From Deltaproteobacteria bacterium (GTDB lineage Bacteria > Desulfobacterota > DSM-4660 > Desulfatiglandales > Desulfatiglandaceae), in the NCBI GenBank assembly GCA_021737425.1, contig JAIPDZ010000006.1, positions 1 to 37,026 on the forward strand: a stretch of 37,026 nucleotides of DNA. The letters run 5' to 3'. The notes beneath the pieces were generated by a model, which saw only the letters and a list, made by a program, of their open reading frames with translations, was not told where the DNA came from and searched no databases. A program made the position numbers and the translations under genes. This document shows, piece after piece, positions 1-9,154 of the stretch; the stretch's first letter is position 1, and each line of letters opens with the position of its first letter.

Positions 1-1092
1 GAAAACGTATTTGACTTCAGCCTGGGCAATCCCAATCTGGAGCCCCCCCAAGTATTCAATGACGTGCTGGAACGATTAGTCAAGGATCGGACACCGGGTC
101 AGCACGCCTACATGTCCAATGCGGGGTTTGTGGAGACCCGGGAGGCAGTGGCCGATTATCTCAATTCGGTCAACCCGGTCCGTGCCACCGCCGATGATAT
201 CGTGATGACCGTGGGGGCGGGCGGCGGACTCAATGTGGTCCTCAAAACCATCCTGAATCCCGGAGAAGAGGTCCTCATCCCCAAGCCCTACTTTGTGGAA
301 TACAACTTCTACCTCGATAACCATCAGGCCGTTCCCAGCCTGGTCGACACCCGGCCCGACTTTTCGTTTGATTTTGAGGCCCTTGAACAGGCCGTTACCA
401 AAAAGACCAGGGCCATGCTCATCAATTCCCCCAACAACCCCACGGGCAAGGTATACACCATAGATGAATTGGAGAAGCTGGGCCAATTTCTCTCCCGGCA
501 CAGCGAGAAATTCGGGCAACCCATTTATTTGATCTCGGACGAACCGTATCGCAAAATCGTATATGACGGCATTACCGTACCCGGCATCTTCGGGGTGTAC
601 AATGAATCGTTTATCGTCACCTCCTTCTCCAAGGACCTCTCCCTGCCCGGAGAGCGTATCGGTTATGCGGCCGCACACCCGGATATCTCGGACAAAGCCA
701 TGGTAATGTCCGGCATGGTCCTGTGCAACCGTATCTTGGGATATGTCAATGCCCCGGCCCTCATGCAGCGGGCCATTACCCCCCTTCTGTATGAAAGCGT
801 GGATATCTCCGTCTATCAGAAAAAACGGGACCGGTTGTGCGAGGGCCTTGAGGCCCTGGGATATGAGGTCCAAAAACCCCAAGGGGCCTTTTACCTGTTT
901 CCCAGAACCCCCATGGAGGATGATATCGCCTTTGTGAATCTGCTTCAGAATGAAAATGTTCTCACCGTGCCGGGGAGCGGTTTCGGCGGGCCCGGGCACT
1001 TCAGGATCGCCTACTGTGTGTCCGACCAGGTGATTGAGAAATCCCTTCCCGGCTTTGAACGGGCCATGAAAAAGGCCTTGGCCCAAGGGTAG
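1..1092 (+). CDS. Pyridoxal-phosphate aminotransferase, class I/II (5' truncated by window edge)
   Basis: Frame 1 is open from base 1 (ENVFDFSLGNPNLEPPQVFNDVLERL...). Contains NSPNNPTGK, SDEPYRKIVYDG and SFSKDLSLPGERIGY (PLP-Lys region). Confidence 0.93.
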   Translation, partial: ENVFDFSLGNPNLEPPQVFNDVLERLVKDRTPGQHAYMSNAGFVETREAVADYLNSVNPVRATADDIVMTVGAGGGLNVVLKTILNPGEEVLIPKPYFVEYNFYLDNHQAVPSLVDTRPDFSFDFEALEQAVTKKTRAMLINSPNNPTGKVYTIDELEKLGQFLSRHSEKFGQPIYLISDEPYRKIVYDGITVPGIFGVYNESFIVTSFSKDLSLPGERIGYAAAHPDISDKAMVMSGMVLCNRILGYVNAPALMQRAITPLLYESVDISVYQKKRDRLCEGLEALGYEVQKPQGAFYLFPRTPMEDDIAFVNLLQNENVLTVPGSGFGGPGHFRIAYCVSDQVIEKSLPGFERAMKKALAQG

Positions 1093-1105
1093 GAGCGAAG
1101 CCCTC

Positions 1106-1531
1106 ATGTATAAAAAGACGCTTTCTCTCAGGTTCCCCAAAAAGATGGTGGACGAACCCATAGCGGTGAATCTGGTCAAAAAATTCGATCTCTCCTTCAA
1201 CATCCTCAAGGCCACCATCTATCCCAGAAAAGAAGGCTTTATGGTACTGGAGTTGTCCGGGCACAAAAAGAACTTCCAGCGGGGGGTCCGGTATCTCAAA
1301 ACCATCGGGATCAAGGTGGAAAGCATCGGGCAGGATATCAAACGAAACGAAGAGCTCTGCTTTCACTGCGGGGCCTGCACCGCGGTCTGCGCCACCGGGG
1401 CCCTTCACATCAAAAGACCGGAGATGACGGTTGAATTTGACAAGGAGCGGTGCAGCGCCTGCGAATGGTGTGTTGCCGCGTGCCCGGCCAGGGCCATGGA
1501 GGTCCGGTTCAATCGGACCCTCCTGGATTGA
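1106..1531 (+). CDS. NIL domain protein with two [4Fe-4S] ferredoxin motifs
   Basis: N-terminal NIL-like region (LRFPKKMVDEPIAVNLVKKFDLSFNILKATI...), then CFHCGACTAVC and CSACEWCVAACP clusters. Confidence 0.88.
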   Translation: MYKKTLSLRFPKKMVDEPIAVNLVKKFDLSFNILKATIYPRKEGFMVLELSGHKKNFQRGVRYLKTIGIKVESIGQDIKRNEELCFHCGACTAVCATGALHIKRPEMTVEFDKERCSACEWCVAACPARAMEVRFNRTLLD

Positions 1532-1536
1532 AGCCC

Positions 1537-2625
1537 ATGGGAAGGGGTCCATCCGGGATTGTGGTTGCGCTCAGTGGGGGGGTGGACAGCGCCCTGGCCG
1601 CAGCCTTGCTGAAGGCAAGAGGCTGGGAGGTGTTCGGAATCCATTTGCGACTTCCGGCCCCTGGCGCTGAAACCGAATCAAGGGCCCGCAGTGTCAGACA
1701 AATCGCCAGACACCTCGATATAGCCTTGGACGTCATTGATGTTCAAATGGCGTTCGAGCAGATCATTATCGATCCCTTTGTCCAGTCCTACCTCAACGGG
1801 TTAACCCCCAATCCCTGTGTGCGGTGCAATGCCCGCGTCAAATTCGAGTATATGAGGCGGTTTGCGGAACAAAAGGGGATTCCTTTCTTAGGGACCGGCC
1901 ATTATGCAAGACTCCGAAAGCAGGCAGAGGATGAAACCATACACCTTTTACGGGGCCTGGATCCCAAAAAGGATCAGTCCTATTTTCTGCACCGCCTGCG
2001 CGGGGACATACTGGAACGGACGGTGTTTCCCCTGGGCCATATGACCAAGGCGGCGGTCAAAAAAATGGCTGCAGAAACGGACCTCCCCTGTGAGCCGGGC
2101 ATGGAAAGCCAGGAGATCTGTTTCATCCCGGATATGGATTACCGGCATTTCGTCCAGCGACGGAAAGGGGTTGTGGTGGGACAAGGAGGGCTGATTAAAG
2201 ACACCCAGGGAAAAGTCCTGGGAGAACATAACGGCATATACCACTACACCATCGGACAGCGACACGGGTTGAAAATCGCCTCCTCGCGGCCCTATTACGT
2301 TCAGAAGATCGATCCGAAAACCCATGAAGTGATTGTGGGGAGAAGAGAGGAAATCTACACCACCATTGTGAAGGCAACCCGGTTTCGCTGGATCGGAAGG
2401 CCCTTATCCGGACAGATTCGGGGGATATGGGCACAGATCCGTTACCGCCATACCCCGGCCCAGGGCGTCTTAGAAGTGCTGTCTTCACAAGACGTGCGCT
2501 TTACCTTTCATACCCCCCAGTGGGCCGTCACCCCGGGCCAGGCCCTGGTATGCTACCAGGGAGACCGGGTCATCGGGGGCGGGTGGATCGCCGGGTCATC
2601 CGCTACGGCTGAACCCATGGTCTGA
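1537..2625 (+). CDS. mnmA: tRNA 2-thiouridine(34) synthase MnmA
   Basis: VALSGGVDSALAAALL P-loop, NPCVRCNARVKF, TGHYARL, KDQSYFLHRL, SQEICFIPD. ATG at 1537 is preferred because the 1450 start overlaps the upstream gene. Confidence 0.95.
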   Translation: MGRGPSGIVVALSGGVDSALAAALLKARGWEVFGIHLRLPAPGAETESRARSVRQIARHLDIALDVIDVQMAFEQIIIDPFVQSYLNGLTPNPCVRCNARVKFEYMRRFAEQKGIPFLGTGHYARLRKQAEDETIHLLRGLDPKKDQSYFLHRLRGDILERTVFPLGHMTKAAVKKMAAETDLPCEPGMESQEICFIPDMDYRHFVQRRKGVVVGQGGLIKDTQGKVLGEHNGIYHYTIGQRHGLKIASSRPYYVQKIDPKTHEVIVGRREEIYTTIVKATRFRWIGRPLSGQIRGIWAQIRYRHTPAQGVLEVLSSQDVRFTFHTPQWAVTPGQALVCYQGDRVIGGGWIAGSSATAEPMV

Positions 2626-2638
2626 AGTATAGGCGCGT

Positions 2639-3964
2639 ATGGCGTTTTCTTTTACCATCATCACCCTGGGCTGCAAGGTCAACCAGTACGAATCCGCCTG
2701 GCTGGATCAAACCCTGCGTCAAGCCGGCGGGACCCCTTCAGAAGCGGGAGCGCTTAGTGACGTGGTCATTGTCAACACCTGCATTGTGACCCAGCGGGCC
2801 TCCCACCAATCCAGACAGGCCATCCGCAAGGCCATCAGGGAAAACAAGAACGCCACCATTGCGGCCATCGGCTGTTACGCCCAGGCATTTCCTGAGGAGC
2901 TTACCGCCATTCAGGGGGTCCACCTCATTGCAGACAACCGCACCAAGGGCCAAGTTCCCCGCATGTTGCTCAACGGCATTTCAAAACAGCAACAAGTCCT
3001 ATCCCTGAAACCCTTTGAACCCCATACCCCCTTTGATTTTCTCAGAATCAGCACTTTTCCGAGCAGGGCCCGGGCCTATCTCAAGATTCAGGACGGGTGC
3101 CAATCTTTCTGCAGTTACTGCATTGTCCCCCATACCCGAGGGCCTTATCGGAGTCTGGCCCCTGAAGCGGTCATCTCCGTACTGCACGACCTCTCGGCCC
3201 AGGGATTCAAGGAAGTGGTGCTCACCGGGGTACACCTTGGAAAATACGGCGTGGATCTCAAAGGGGAGATTCATCTAACCGCCCTTCTCGAAGCGGTGGG
3301 AAAAGCCCGCTTACCATTGCGCATCCGATTAAGCTCCCTTGAGCCCAATGAACTGGACAGGGGGCTGATTGAACGGATGGCCCATGAACCGTGGCTGTGC
3401 AGACATTTTCATATTCCCCTGCAGAGCGGCGACGACCGCATCCTAAGACGAATGAACCGTGGTTTCACCCGGGCTGCCTTTGCCCGGCTCATTGAAACCA
3501 TCCACGCCGAGAGCCCCTCGGCCGCCATCGGCGTGGACGTGATGGCCGGGTTTCCCGGAGAAGATGAACCCGCCCACCAGAACACCTATACCCTGCTCAG
3601 GGATCTGCCCATCTCCTACCTCCATGTCTTTCCTTTCTCGCCCAGGCCCGGCACACCGGCCGCATCATTTTCGGATCCGGTGGATCCCAAAACCATCAAA
3701 ATGAGGGCCGCGCAATTGCGGGAACTGGGACAGGGAAAAAGGCTTCTTTTTTACAATAGCTGCCTGGCGCAACGCTTTGACGTGTTGACCGAGACCTGGC
3801 ATAATGCTCAGGAGAAATTGATCAGAGGCACCAGCGACAACTATCTTCCGGTCATTTTTTCCTCTGAGGGCATACACCCGGGCAGCATCATTCCCGTACA
3901 TATCGACCGTGTCCGGGAGAACGGGGTGAGCGGTCATGTGCACCGGGAAGGGGTCCCCTGGTAG
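2639..3964 (+). CDS. mtaB: MiaB-like tRNA methylthiotransferase (MtaB type)
   Basis: TLGCKVNQYES N-terminus, radical SAM motif CQSFCSYCIVPHTRGPYRS, VLTGVHLGKYG, LQSGDDRILRRMNR. Confidence 0.92.
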   Translation: MAFSFTIITLGCKVNQYESAWLDQTLRQAGGTPSEAGALSDVVIVNTCIVTQRASHQSRQAIRKAIRENKNATIAAIGCYAQAFPEELTAIQGVHLIADNRTKGQVPRMLLNGISKQQQVLSLKPFEPHTPFDFLRISTFPSRARAYLKIQDGCQSFCSYCIVPHTRGPYRSLAPEAVISVLHDLSAQGFKEVVLTGVHLGKYGVDLKGEIHLTALLEAVGKARLPLRIRLSSLEPNELDRGLIERMAHEPWLCRHFHIPLQSGDDRILRRMNRGFTRAAFARLIETIHAESPSAAIGVDVMAGFPGEDEPAHQNTYTLLRDLPISYLHVFPFSPRPGTPAASFSDPVDPKTIKMRAAQLRELGQGKRLLFYNSCLAQRFDVLTETWHNAQEKLIRGTSDNYLPVIFSSEGIHPGSIIPVHIDRVRENGVSGHVHREGVPW

Positions 3965-4059
3965 GCCTTATTTTTTGAGTGAGCCCTTAGAGGGGCCTGT
4001 GCCCTTATCTCAAAACCCCAAAGACTTTAATTCCCTGTTGAACATTACGAGGCCATGGA

Positions 4060-4079
4060 TGCACCTTTTACCCGGTGCA
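4060..4079. repeat. Small inverted repeat (TGCACC / GGTGCA) upstream of the MscS gene
   Basis: TGCACC-TTTTACCC-GGTGCA read directly at 4060-4065 and 4074-4079. Confidence 0.4.
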
Positions 4080-4099
4080 CCCCATAAGGAGGGCGCCGA

Positions 4100-4984
4100 A
4101 TGAAAACGGAACTGGAGCGATGGCAACAACTTGGCAATGAGGTCATGGCCTACGGACAGGACCTGATCCAGGCCATGATCATCCTGGTGGGGGGACTGAT
4201 TCTGATCCGGCTTCTGTTCAGATACCTCAGGCCCCGGCTCAAGCGGATCATCCCGCGGGAGTCCGTGGTGTCCATGATCACCCATGGCGTCTCCGTTATC
4301 CTCCTGTTCCTGGTGGTGACGGCCGCCCTGCACCATGCGGGCATGCGGGAGGCGGTGGTGTTCCGGGTGCTGGCCCTGATCGCCATAGGGGTGGTGGGCG
4401 TCATCGTCCTGTTTCGTCCCCTGCTGCCCAGCCTCCCGTTCAAGGTGGGCAATACGGTGGAGGCCGGCGGCCTTTTGGGTCGGGTGGAAGCCACCACCGC
4501 CCTCAATACCCGGCTGCGGACCTTTGACGGCAAAACCGTGTTTATCCCCAACCGGATGATTCTGAACGAAACCGTGGTCAATTTTCATTTCACCCCCACC
4601 CGTCAGATACGCATTGCCGTTACCATTACCTATGACGCGGATCTTATTCAGGCCAAAACCATCCTGACTGCGATTTTGGCCCGAGACCCGCGTGTTTTGG
4701 ATAAACCTGCGGCCAGGGTGTTTGTGCTGAACCTGACCGAAGACGGGGTGGAGATCGCGGTGCGGCCTTGGGTGAAAAACGCCGACTACTGGCGGACCCG
4801 CTGCGATCTCCTGGAAATCATCAAACTCCGCCTGGACCAAGAGGGCATTCCCTTTGCCTCCCCCAGACGCAGGGTCCATCTTCATGAAAGCGCCCTTGAA
4901 GGGGCTCCCGCCGGAAAGGCGCCTCCTCCCCAAGGGCCGGAAATGAACCCGTCCACCCCCATCAGAAAAGGAGAAACCGCATGA
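4100..4984 (+). CDS. MscS-family mechanosensitive ion channel protein
   Basis: Several hydrophobic segments followed by an MscS beta-domain-like region (LPFKVGNTVEAGGLLGRVEATTALNTRLRTFDGKTVFIPNRMILNETVVNF). Confidence 0.88.
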   Translation: MKTELERWQQLGNEVMAYGQDLIQAMIILVGGLILIRLLFRYLRPRLKRIIPRESVVSMITHGVSVILLFLVVTAALHHAGMREAVVFRVLALIAIGVVGVIVLFRPLLPSLPFKVGNTVEAGGLLGRVEATTALNTRLRTFDGKTVFIPNRMILNETVVNFHFTPTRQIRIAVTITYDADLIQAKTILTAILARDPRVLDKPAARVFVLNLTEDGVEIAVRPWVKNADYWRTRCDLLEIIKLRLDQEGIPFASPRRRVHLHESALEGAPAGKAPPPQGPEMNPSTPIRKGETA

Positions 4985-5313
4985 ACCTGAAGGAAGCCAT
5001 GCAGTTCATCGACCAGGGATGGAAAAGAAGACTGAAAGGGTTTCGGGTTCACTTTGAGAGGTGGGATGGGACCCAGTGGATCCCAGATCATTTTCCAGAC
5101 CCCGGATCCAAACCGATCACCTCCGAGGTATCCGCCTGGGAACTGGCCAGGCGATTTGCCCAGGCCACCCGGCCAGACCAAGATCCCATTGGGCCGGGAA
5201 ATACGGCCAATGTCCATGTGGTGGATGACCTGGGGAATCCCGTACTGTTCTACGGCACCCACGCGCCCCTGGGATTCAACAAAAAAAAGGATTTGCCCGG
5301 ATCTGCCGGATGA
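4981..5313 (+). CDS. Hypothetical protein, ATGA-overlapped with the MscS gene
   Basis: 110-aa ORF whose ATG overlaps the upstream TGA (ATGA at 4981-4984). No family recognised. Confidence 0.6.
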   Translation: MNLKEAMQFIDQGWKRRLKGFRVHFERWDGTQWIPDHFPDPGSKPITSEVSAWELARRFAQATRPDQDPIGPGNTANVHVVDDLGNPVLFYGTHAPLGFNKKKDLPGSAG

Positions 5314-5478
5314 CCGGTGCCTTGACTTGAGCCTATGGAATCCAGTTGGGCCGACTCCCGGACCGAGGATCATTTTCCCTTGACCCTCGGGTTGGATTTC
5401 CCTATGGTCTTGGCCGTTGCCCCAAGAGGATCCCTTGATAAATCAATAAATCATTCAAACCAGGAAAGGATATTCGTT

Positions 5479-5880
5479 TTGAGCAAATCCATATCTGAAA
5501 AGACCCGGGACACCGCTGCCCTGTATTTTGACGGCGTGACGGATGAAAAACCGTATGACCTGTGGCGGGCATTTGACAAGGACCTGGCCAAGGACCTCTC
5601 TTTGTTTATTACGGGTCAGATGTATGCCCGGGAAAAGATCCCCCACAAGATCCGTCAACTGATCACCGTTGCGGCCCTGACCGCACTCTCCAGGCCGGAT
5701 GAGTTGAGACTGCATATTCATGCGGCCCTGAATGTGGGGTGCAAACCTCAGGAGATCGCGGAGGTGATTTTTCAGACGGCCGTTTACGCAGGGGTGCCTG
5801 CCACCAATGTGGCGCTAAAGGTCCTCAAAGGCGTTTTGGAAGAAAAGGGGCTGTGGCCGCTTGACGAATCAATGCCCTGA
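5479..5880 (+). CDS. Carboxymuconolactone decarboxylase family protein
   Basis: LITVAALTALSRPDELRLHIHAALNVGCKPQEIAEVIFQTAVYAGVPA. TTG start at 5479 has AGGAAAGGA 8 nt upstream, better supported than ATG at 5335. Confidence 0.88.
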   Translation: MSKSISEKTRDTAALYFDGVTDEKPYDLWRAFDKDLAKDLSLFITGQMYAREKIPHKIRQLITVAALTALSRPDELRLHIHAALNVGCKPQEIAEVIFQTAVYAGVPATNVALKVLKGVLEEKGLWPLDESMP

Positions 5881-6000
5881 CCCCCTTTTGGCCTCCCCTT
5901 TCCGGTAATGTTCGGCCCCACACCACTGTAAACAGAACAGAAGAGAACCAAACCTGAAGCACAGACCGTGTCCCCGAATAGTTGAATAGCCCACGGTGGG

Positions 6001-7656
6001 GTGTCCATGGAAACAGAATCGGCTGAGATAAAACGGATTCTTCTTTTATATACGGACAGGTACTATTTTGTAAAACAGGTCTACCCGTTCGGCCTCGATG
6101 TGATTGCCGGGGTTCTGCGCCGGCACGGATACCATGTGGACATCGGATATCCATTCCTGCCCGAGCCGGATGTTGAAACCAATCTGAGGCATCTCCTGAC
6201 CTTTTCCAGACCCCAGCTTGTGGGACTGGGGATCCGCAATCTGGATACCTGTATGTCATGTGAACCCTACGGAGATTTCGGGAACCAGGCATACCACACA
6301 TTCTACTTTCTGCCGGAGATTCAACAGATTGCAGAGACGCTCAAAAGGGCGGCCCCGAACGTTCCCATCATTGCCGGCGGAGGGGCATTCACTGTTTCAC
6401 CTGAAGCCATTTTACGTGCCCTCGACATCCAGTACGGGATAATCGGCGAGGGCGAGAAGGCCCTTTTGCGGTTCCTGAAGGCCTACCCGGACCAGGACCA
6501 GGTGCGCACCATCCCCGGCCTTGCCCATTTGCATAACAGGGGTTGTGTCGTCAATGAGCGGGAACCGTACCGATTTGAAACAGGGACTTGGGCCCTGTCC
6601 AGGGATAAACAGTTCGCTTATGCCTTTGAGTCCACAGGTCTCCCGGTCCGGGTCAAAAGGGGGTGCAACCAACAATGCAGCTATTGTGTGGAGCCCATCA
6701 TCGAGGGGCGGGAATTTGTCTTTAGAGAGATAGAAGATGTCATCAGGGAACTGGAGTATATCGCTCAAGCCCATGAAGAGGTGCGGACCCTCTTCTTTGT
6801 GGATACCGAATTCAACCTGCCTGATTTGACCTATTGCACCCGACTGATCCATGGCATCATGGAGAAAGGGCTGCATGAACGGTTCGGGTTTACTTCACAA
6901 TTCCTTCCCAAGCCCTTTGGGCCCGGGTTTGCGGCCCTCTTGGCTGAGGCCGGGGTTTCCCTTATTCTGACAGCCGATAGTTTTTCCGACCCGGTCCTCA
7001 AGAAGAATCAGATCGCTTACCAAGAAAAGGACATCATAGACGTCCTGGAACTGTGCGACAGGCACCGGATAGCGTGTACGGTCTCCATGATCTTCGGCCT
7101 GCCCGGGGAAACCGTTGACACCCTGGATCATTCCCTGAACCGCATGAAGGCCTATCCGCCCGATTTTTGGAGACGGTATGAATACACAGTGGGCGGCAGG
7201 ATCTATGAGGGCACACCCCTGTGCCGATGGGTGGAGAAGGGCGGGGGAGAACCCCACCTGTATGGAGAGCGATCCCCGGGGTATATAAAGCCCTACTATT
7301 TCTGCAGCCCTGAGGCCCCGTTGGCACTGAACACCATTATCGAACGTGAACTCGGGTACGGGATTGCCCATGACAATCCCTTTGCGGACCACAAGAGCGG
7401 GGCCCTTGCGCTGGCGTTCAGGACGGATCAGGGAGCGTATGACGCAGCAGTATCAACGTTTCTCAACAGCCCCTTGCCCGTCTGCTCCCAGGGCTTTGAA
7501 TATTTATTCAGAAAATTGACCGGCGCCGGGCGGATCAGGGAGGCAAGGACCATCTGCGAACACCTGCTGAGGGCCTTGTCCACGGCTCAAACCGACCCCC
7601 GCTATCTGGAACAAATGGAACTTGTGCGGTTTTACATGGGATTGCTGGGTCCCTGA
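6001..7656 (+). CDS. Radical SAM protein, B12-binding-type architecture
   Basis: N-terminal Rossmann-like region (YPFGLDVIAGVLRRHGYHVDIG...IIAGGGAFTVSPEAILRA...IIGEGEKALLRFL) then CNQQCSYC and IFGLPGET. Confidence 0.88.
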   Translation: MSMETESAEIKRILLLYTDRYYFVKQVYPFGLDVIAGVLRRHGYHVDIGYPFLPEPDVETNLRHLLTFSRPQLVGLGIRNLDTCMSCEPYGDFGNQAYHTFYFLPEIQQIAETLKRAAPNVPIIAGGGAFTVSPEAILRALDIQYGIIGEGEKALLRFLKAYPDQDQVRTIPGLAHLHNRGCVVNEREPYRFETGTWALSRDKQFAYAFESTGLPVRVKRGCNQQCSYCVEPIIEGREFVFREIEDVIRELEYIAQAHEEVRTLFFVDTEFNLPDLTYCTRLIHGIMEKGLHERFGFTSQFLPKPFGPGFAALLAEAGVSLILTADSFSDPVLKKNQIAYQEKDIIDVLELCDRHRIACTVSMIFGLPGETVDTLDHSLNRMKAYPPDFWRRYEYTVGGRIYEGTPLCRWVEKGGGEPHLYGERSPGYIKPYYFCSPEAPLALNTIIERELGYGIAHDNPFADHKSGALALAFRTDQGAYDAAVSTFLNSPLPVCSQGFEYLFRKLTGAGRIREARTICEHLLRALSTAQTDPRYLEQMELVRFYMGLLGP

Positions 7657-7657
7657 G

Positions 7658-8488
7658 TTATGATTTAAAGCCCTGTTCACTGGCCAGCAAATCCAGATGC
7701 AGAGTAGCCAACCCCTCCAGTTCAAGGGGGGCCACTTCCTCCAGCACCCGCTTGTCCACGGTCTTGAGATAGCGTGAACATGCGTGGCAGAAATAGACTC
7801 GAAACCCCTCCTCTGCCTCCGACTCAAAATAGCCAAGACTTTTCTGATCTTCGTTATTGCAAAAGGGGCATTTGATCCTGGTGAACCGCCACTCCTCCCC
7901 GCAAAATCCGCAGTGCAGGTATCGCTCTCCGGTTTTACCGAGACAGGCCATGTCCGGTTGAGATCCGCAAAAGGGACAGTAACCGAAATCCCATCCCGTC
8001 CGCGGTATCCGATCACCGACCCTATCCCGCAAGGCCTGAATCGAGGGCCGAAGGGCCGTTTCTCCCAAAAAGCGGAGGGTTGCGGATTCCAGATCCACAG
8101 AACCGGCCATCCGGCCCTGTGCCGCCTCATCTTGGTTCAAAATCGCTGCAAACAGATCCCGGGCCCAATCCGGTTCAGTGTCCATGCGCTTTAAGGCCTG
8201 GTTCAGACCGGCGGCATCTTTGCGGTCAAGGGAGGCCAAGTGCGCTAAAAATCGCCTCATCAGGTGGGTTGCCGTCTCCAGATCCAGGGGCAAATCCCCT
8301 CTCGAAAAAAGCGGGAAGCCTTCCTCTGTCTTGACGGTATTGAGCCGGTCATCAATCCTTGTGGAAATGACGCCAGGCTCTGCCTCGATCATCAGATTCA
8401 CAAGGCCCCGGTAGGCCTCCATGGCTTCTTTGGTCATAGGCCGTTGTCTCTGCAGACGATCAATATGGTGCAATAATGCCTCGGTCAT
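7658..8488 (-). CDS. fdhE: Formate dehydrogenase accessory protein FdhE
   Basis: Four CxxC pairs typical of FdhE: YCPFCGSQP, LHCGFCGEEW, KCPFCNN, YFCHACSRYLKTVD. Confidence 0.93.
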   Translation of the reverse strand: MTEALLHHIDRLQRQRPMTKEAMEAYRGLVNLMIEAEPGVISTRIDDRLNTVKTEEGFPLFSRGDLPLDLETATHLMRRFLAHLASLDRKDAAGLNQALKRMDTEPDWARDLFAAILNQDEAAQGRMAGSVDLESATLRFLGETALRPSIQALRDRVGDRIPRTGWDFGYCPFCGSQPDMACLGKTGERYLHCGFCGEEWRFTRIKCPFCNNEDQKSLGYFESEAEEGFRVYFCHACSRYLKTVDKRVLEEVAPLELEGLATLHLDLLASEQGFKS

Positions 8489-8505
8489 TCTCTTCTCGTT
8501 CCTTT

Positions 8506-9105
8506 CTACTTATTCACCTTTTCCAGGGCCCCCACCAGGTTTTCCAGCCGGGGCCTGAGGTTGATATCGTGTACATCCATATATTGGAGGATCCCCTGTT
8601 TATCAATCACAAACAAGGCCCGCTCAGACATGCCGTCCGAGCGCAACACCCCGTATTTTTCCGCCACCGCACCGTGGGGCCAGAAATCAGAGACCACCGG
8701 AAACCATACCCCGCCCATTTCTCGGATCCAGGCAAAGAGGGTGGGTACATTATCTACGGTGATGCCGATCAAAACGGCATCCTGTTGGTCAAAGAGATCC
8801 TTGACAATATTGTATCCCGGCCACTGGTCTGAGCATACGGGTGTCCACGCAGCAGGGACGAAAGAAAGGACCACATTTTTCTTTCCCAGATACTGGCGCA
8901 AAGACACCATCCCTCCGGAAACAGCAGGGAGGGTAAAGTCCGGGGCCTTATCCCCTACAGCGACTTTAGGCACACTGTCCACCGACTTGAGAGGTCCGGG
9001 ATCATAGATGTTGTTCTCAAAGGCTGCCGACCCCGCATACCCCCAATGGCCCCAAAGCAGTCCGGTCATCCACACCACCCATAGAGTGAAAAGGACTTTT
9101 TTCAT
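8506..9105 (-). CDS. Exported peroxiredoxin-like (AhpC/TSA, redoxin) protein with a single cysteine
   Basis: MKKVLFTLWVVWMTGLLWGHWGYAGSA signal peptide; VGDKAPDFTLPAVSGGMVSLRQYLGKKNVVLSFVPAAWTPVCSDQ. Start taken at MKKVLF rather than the ORF start at 9177. Confidence 0.88.
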   Translation of the reverse strand: MKKVLFTLWVVWMTGLLWGHWGYAGSAAFENNIYDPGPLKSVDSVPKVAVGDKAPDFTLPAVSGGMVSLRQYLGKKNVVLSFVPAAWTPVCSDQWPGYNIVKDLFDQQDAVLIGITVDNVPTLFAWIREMGGVWFPVVSDFWPHGAVAEKYGVLRSDGMSERALFVIDKQGILQYMDVHDINLRPRLENLVGALEKVNK

Positions 9106-9154
9106 CCCACTCTCCTTATTTTTCTGAACCCGTCGGTGCACGCAGATATCCCGG

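Noticed and set aside
76-1218. 380-aa minus-strand ORF opposite the aminotransferase
   Set aside because: Antisense shadow of a well-supported PLP enzyme; the translation has no recognisable motif.
4010-4933. 307-aa minus-strand ORF opposite mscS
   Set aside because: Low-complexity, His/Gln/Asp-rich antisense translation; the plus-strand MscS frame is clearly coding.
4981-5313. Possible Tad2/DUF2829 anti-Thoeris protein, based on the N-terminus MNLKEAMQFIDQGWKRR
   Set aside because: Only the first segment is vaguely similar; the rest lacks the DUF2829 C-terminal pattern and there is no phage context.
5440-5460. Second FadR box suggested by TCATTCA upstream of the CMD gene
   Set aside because: The partner half-site at 4-nt spacing (AAATCAA) does not match TGAATGA.
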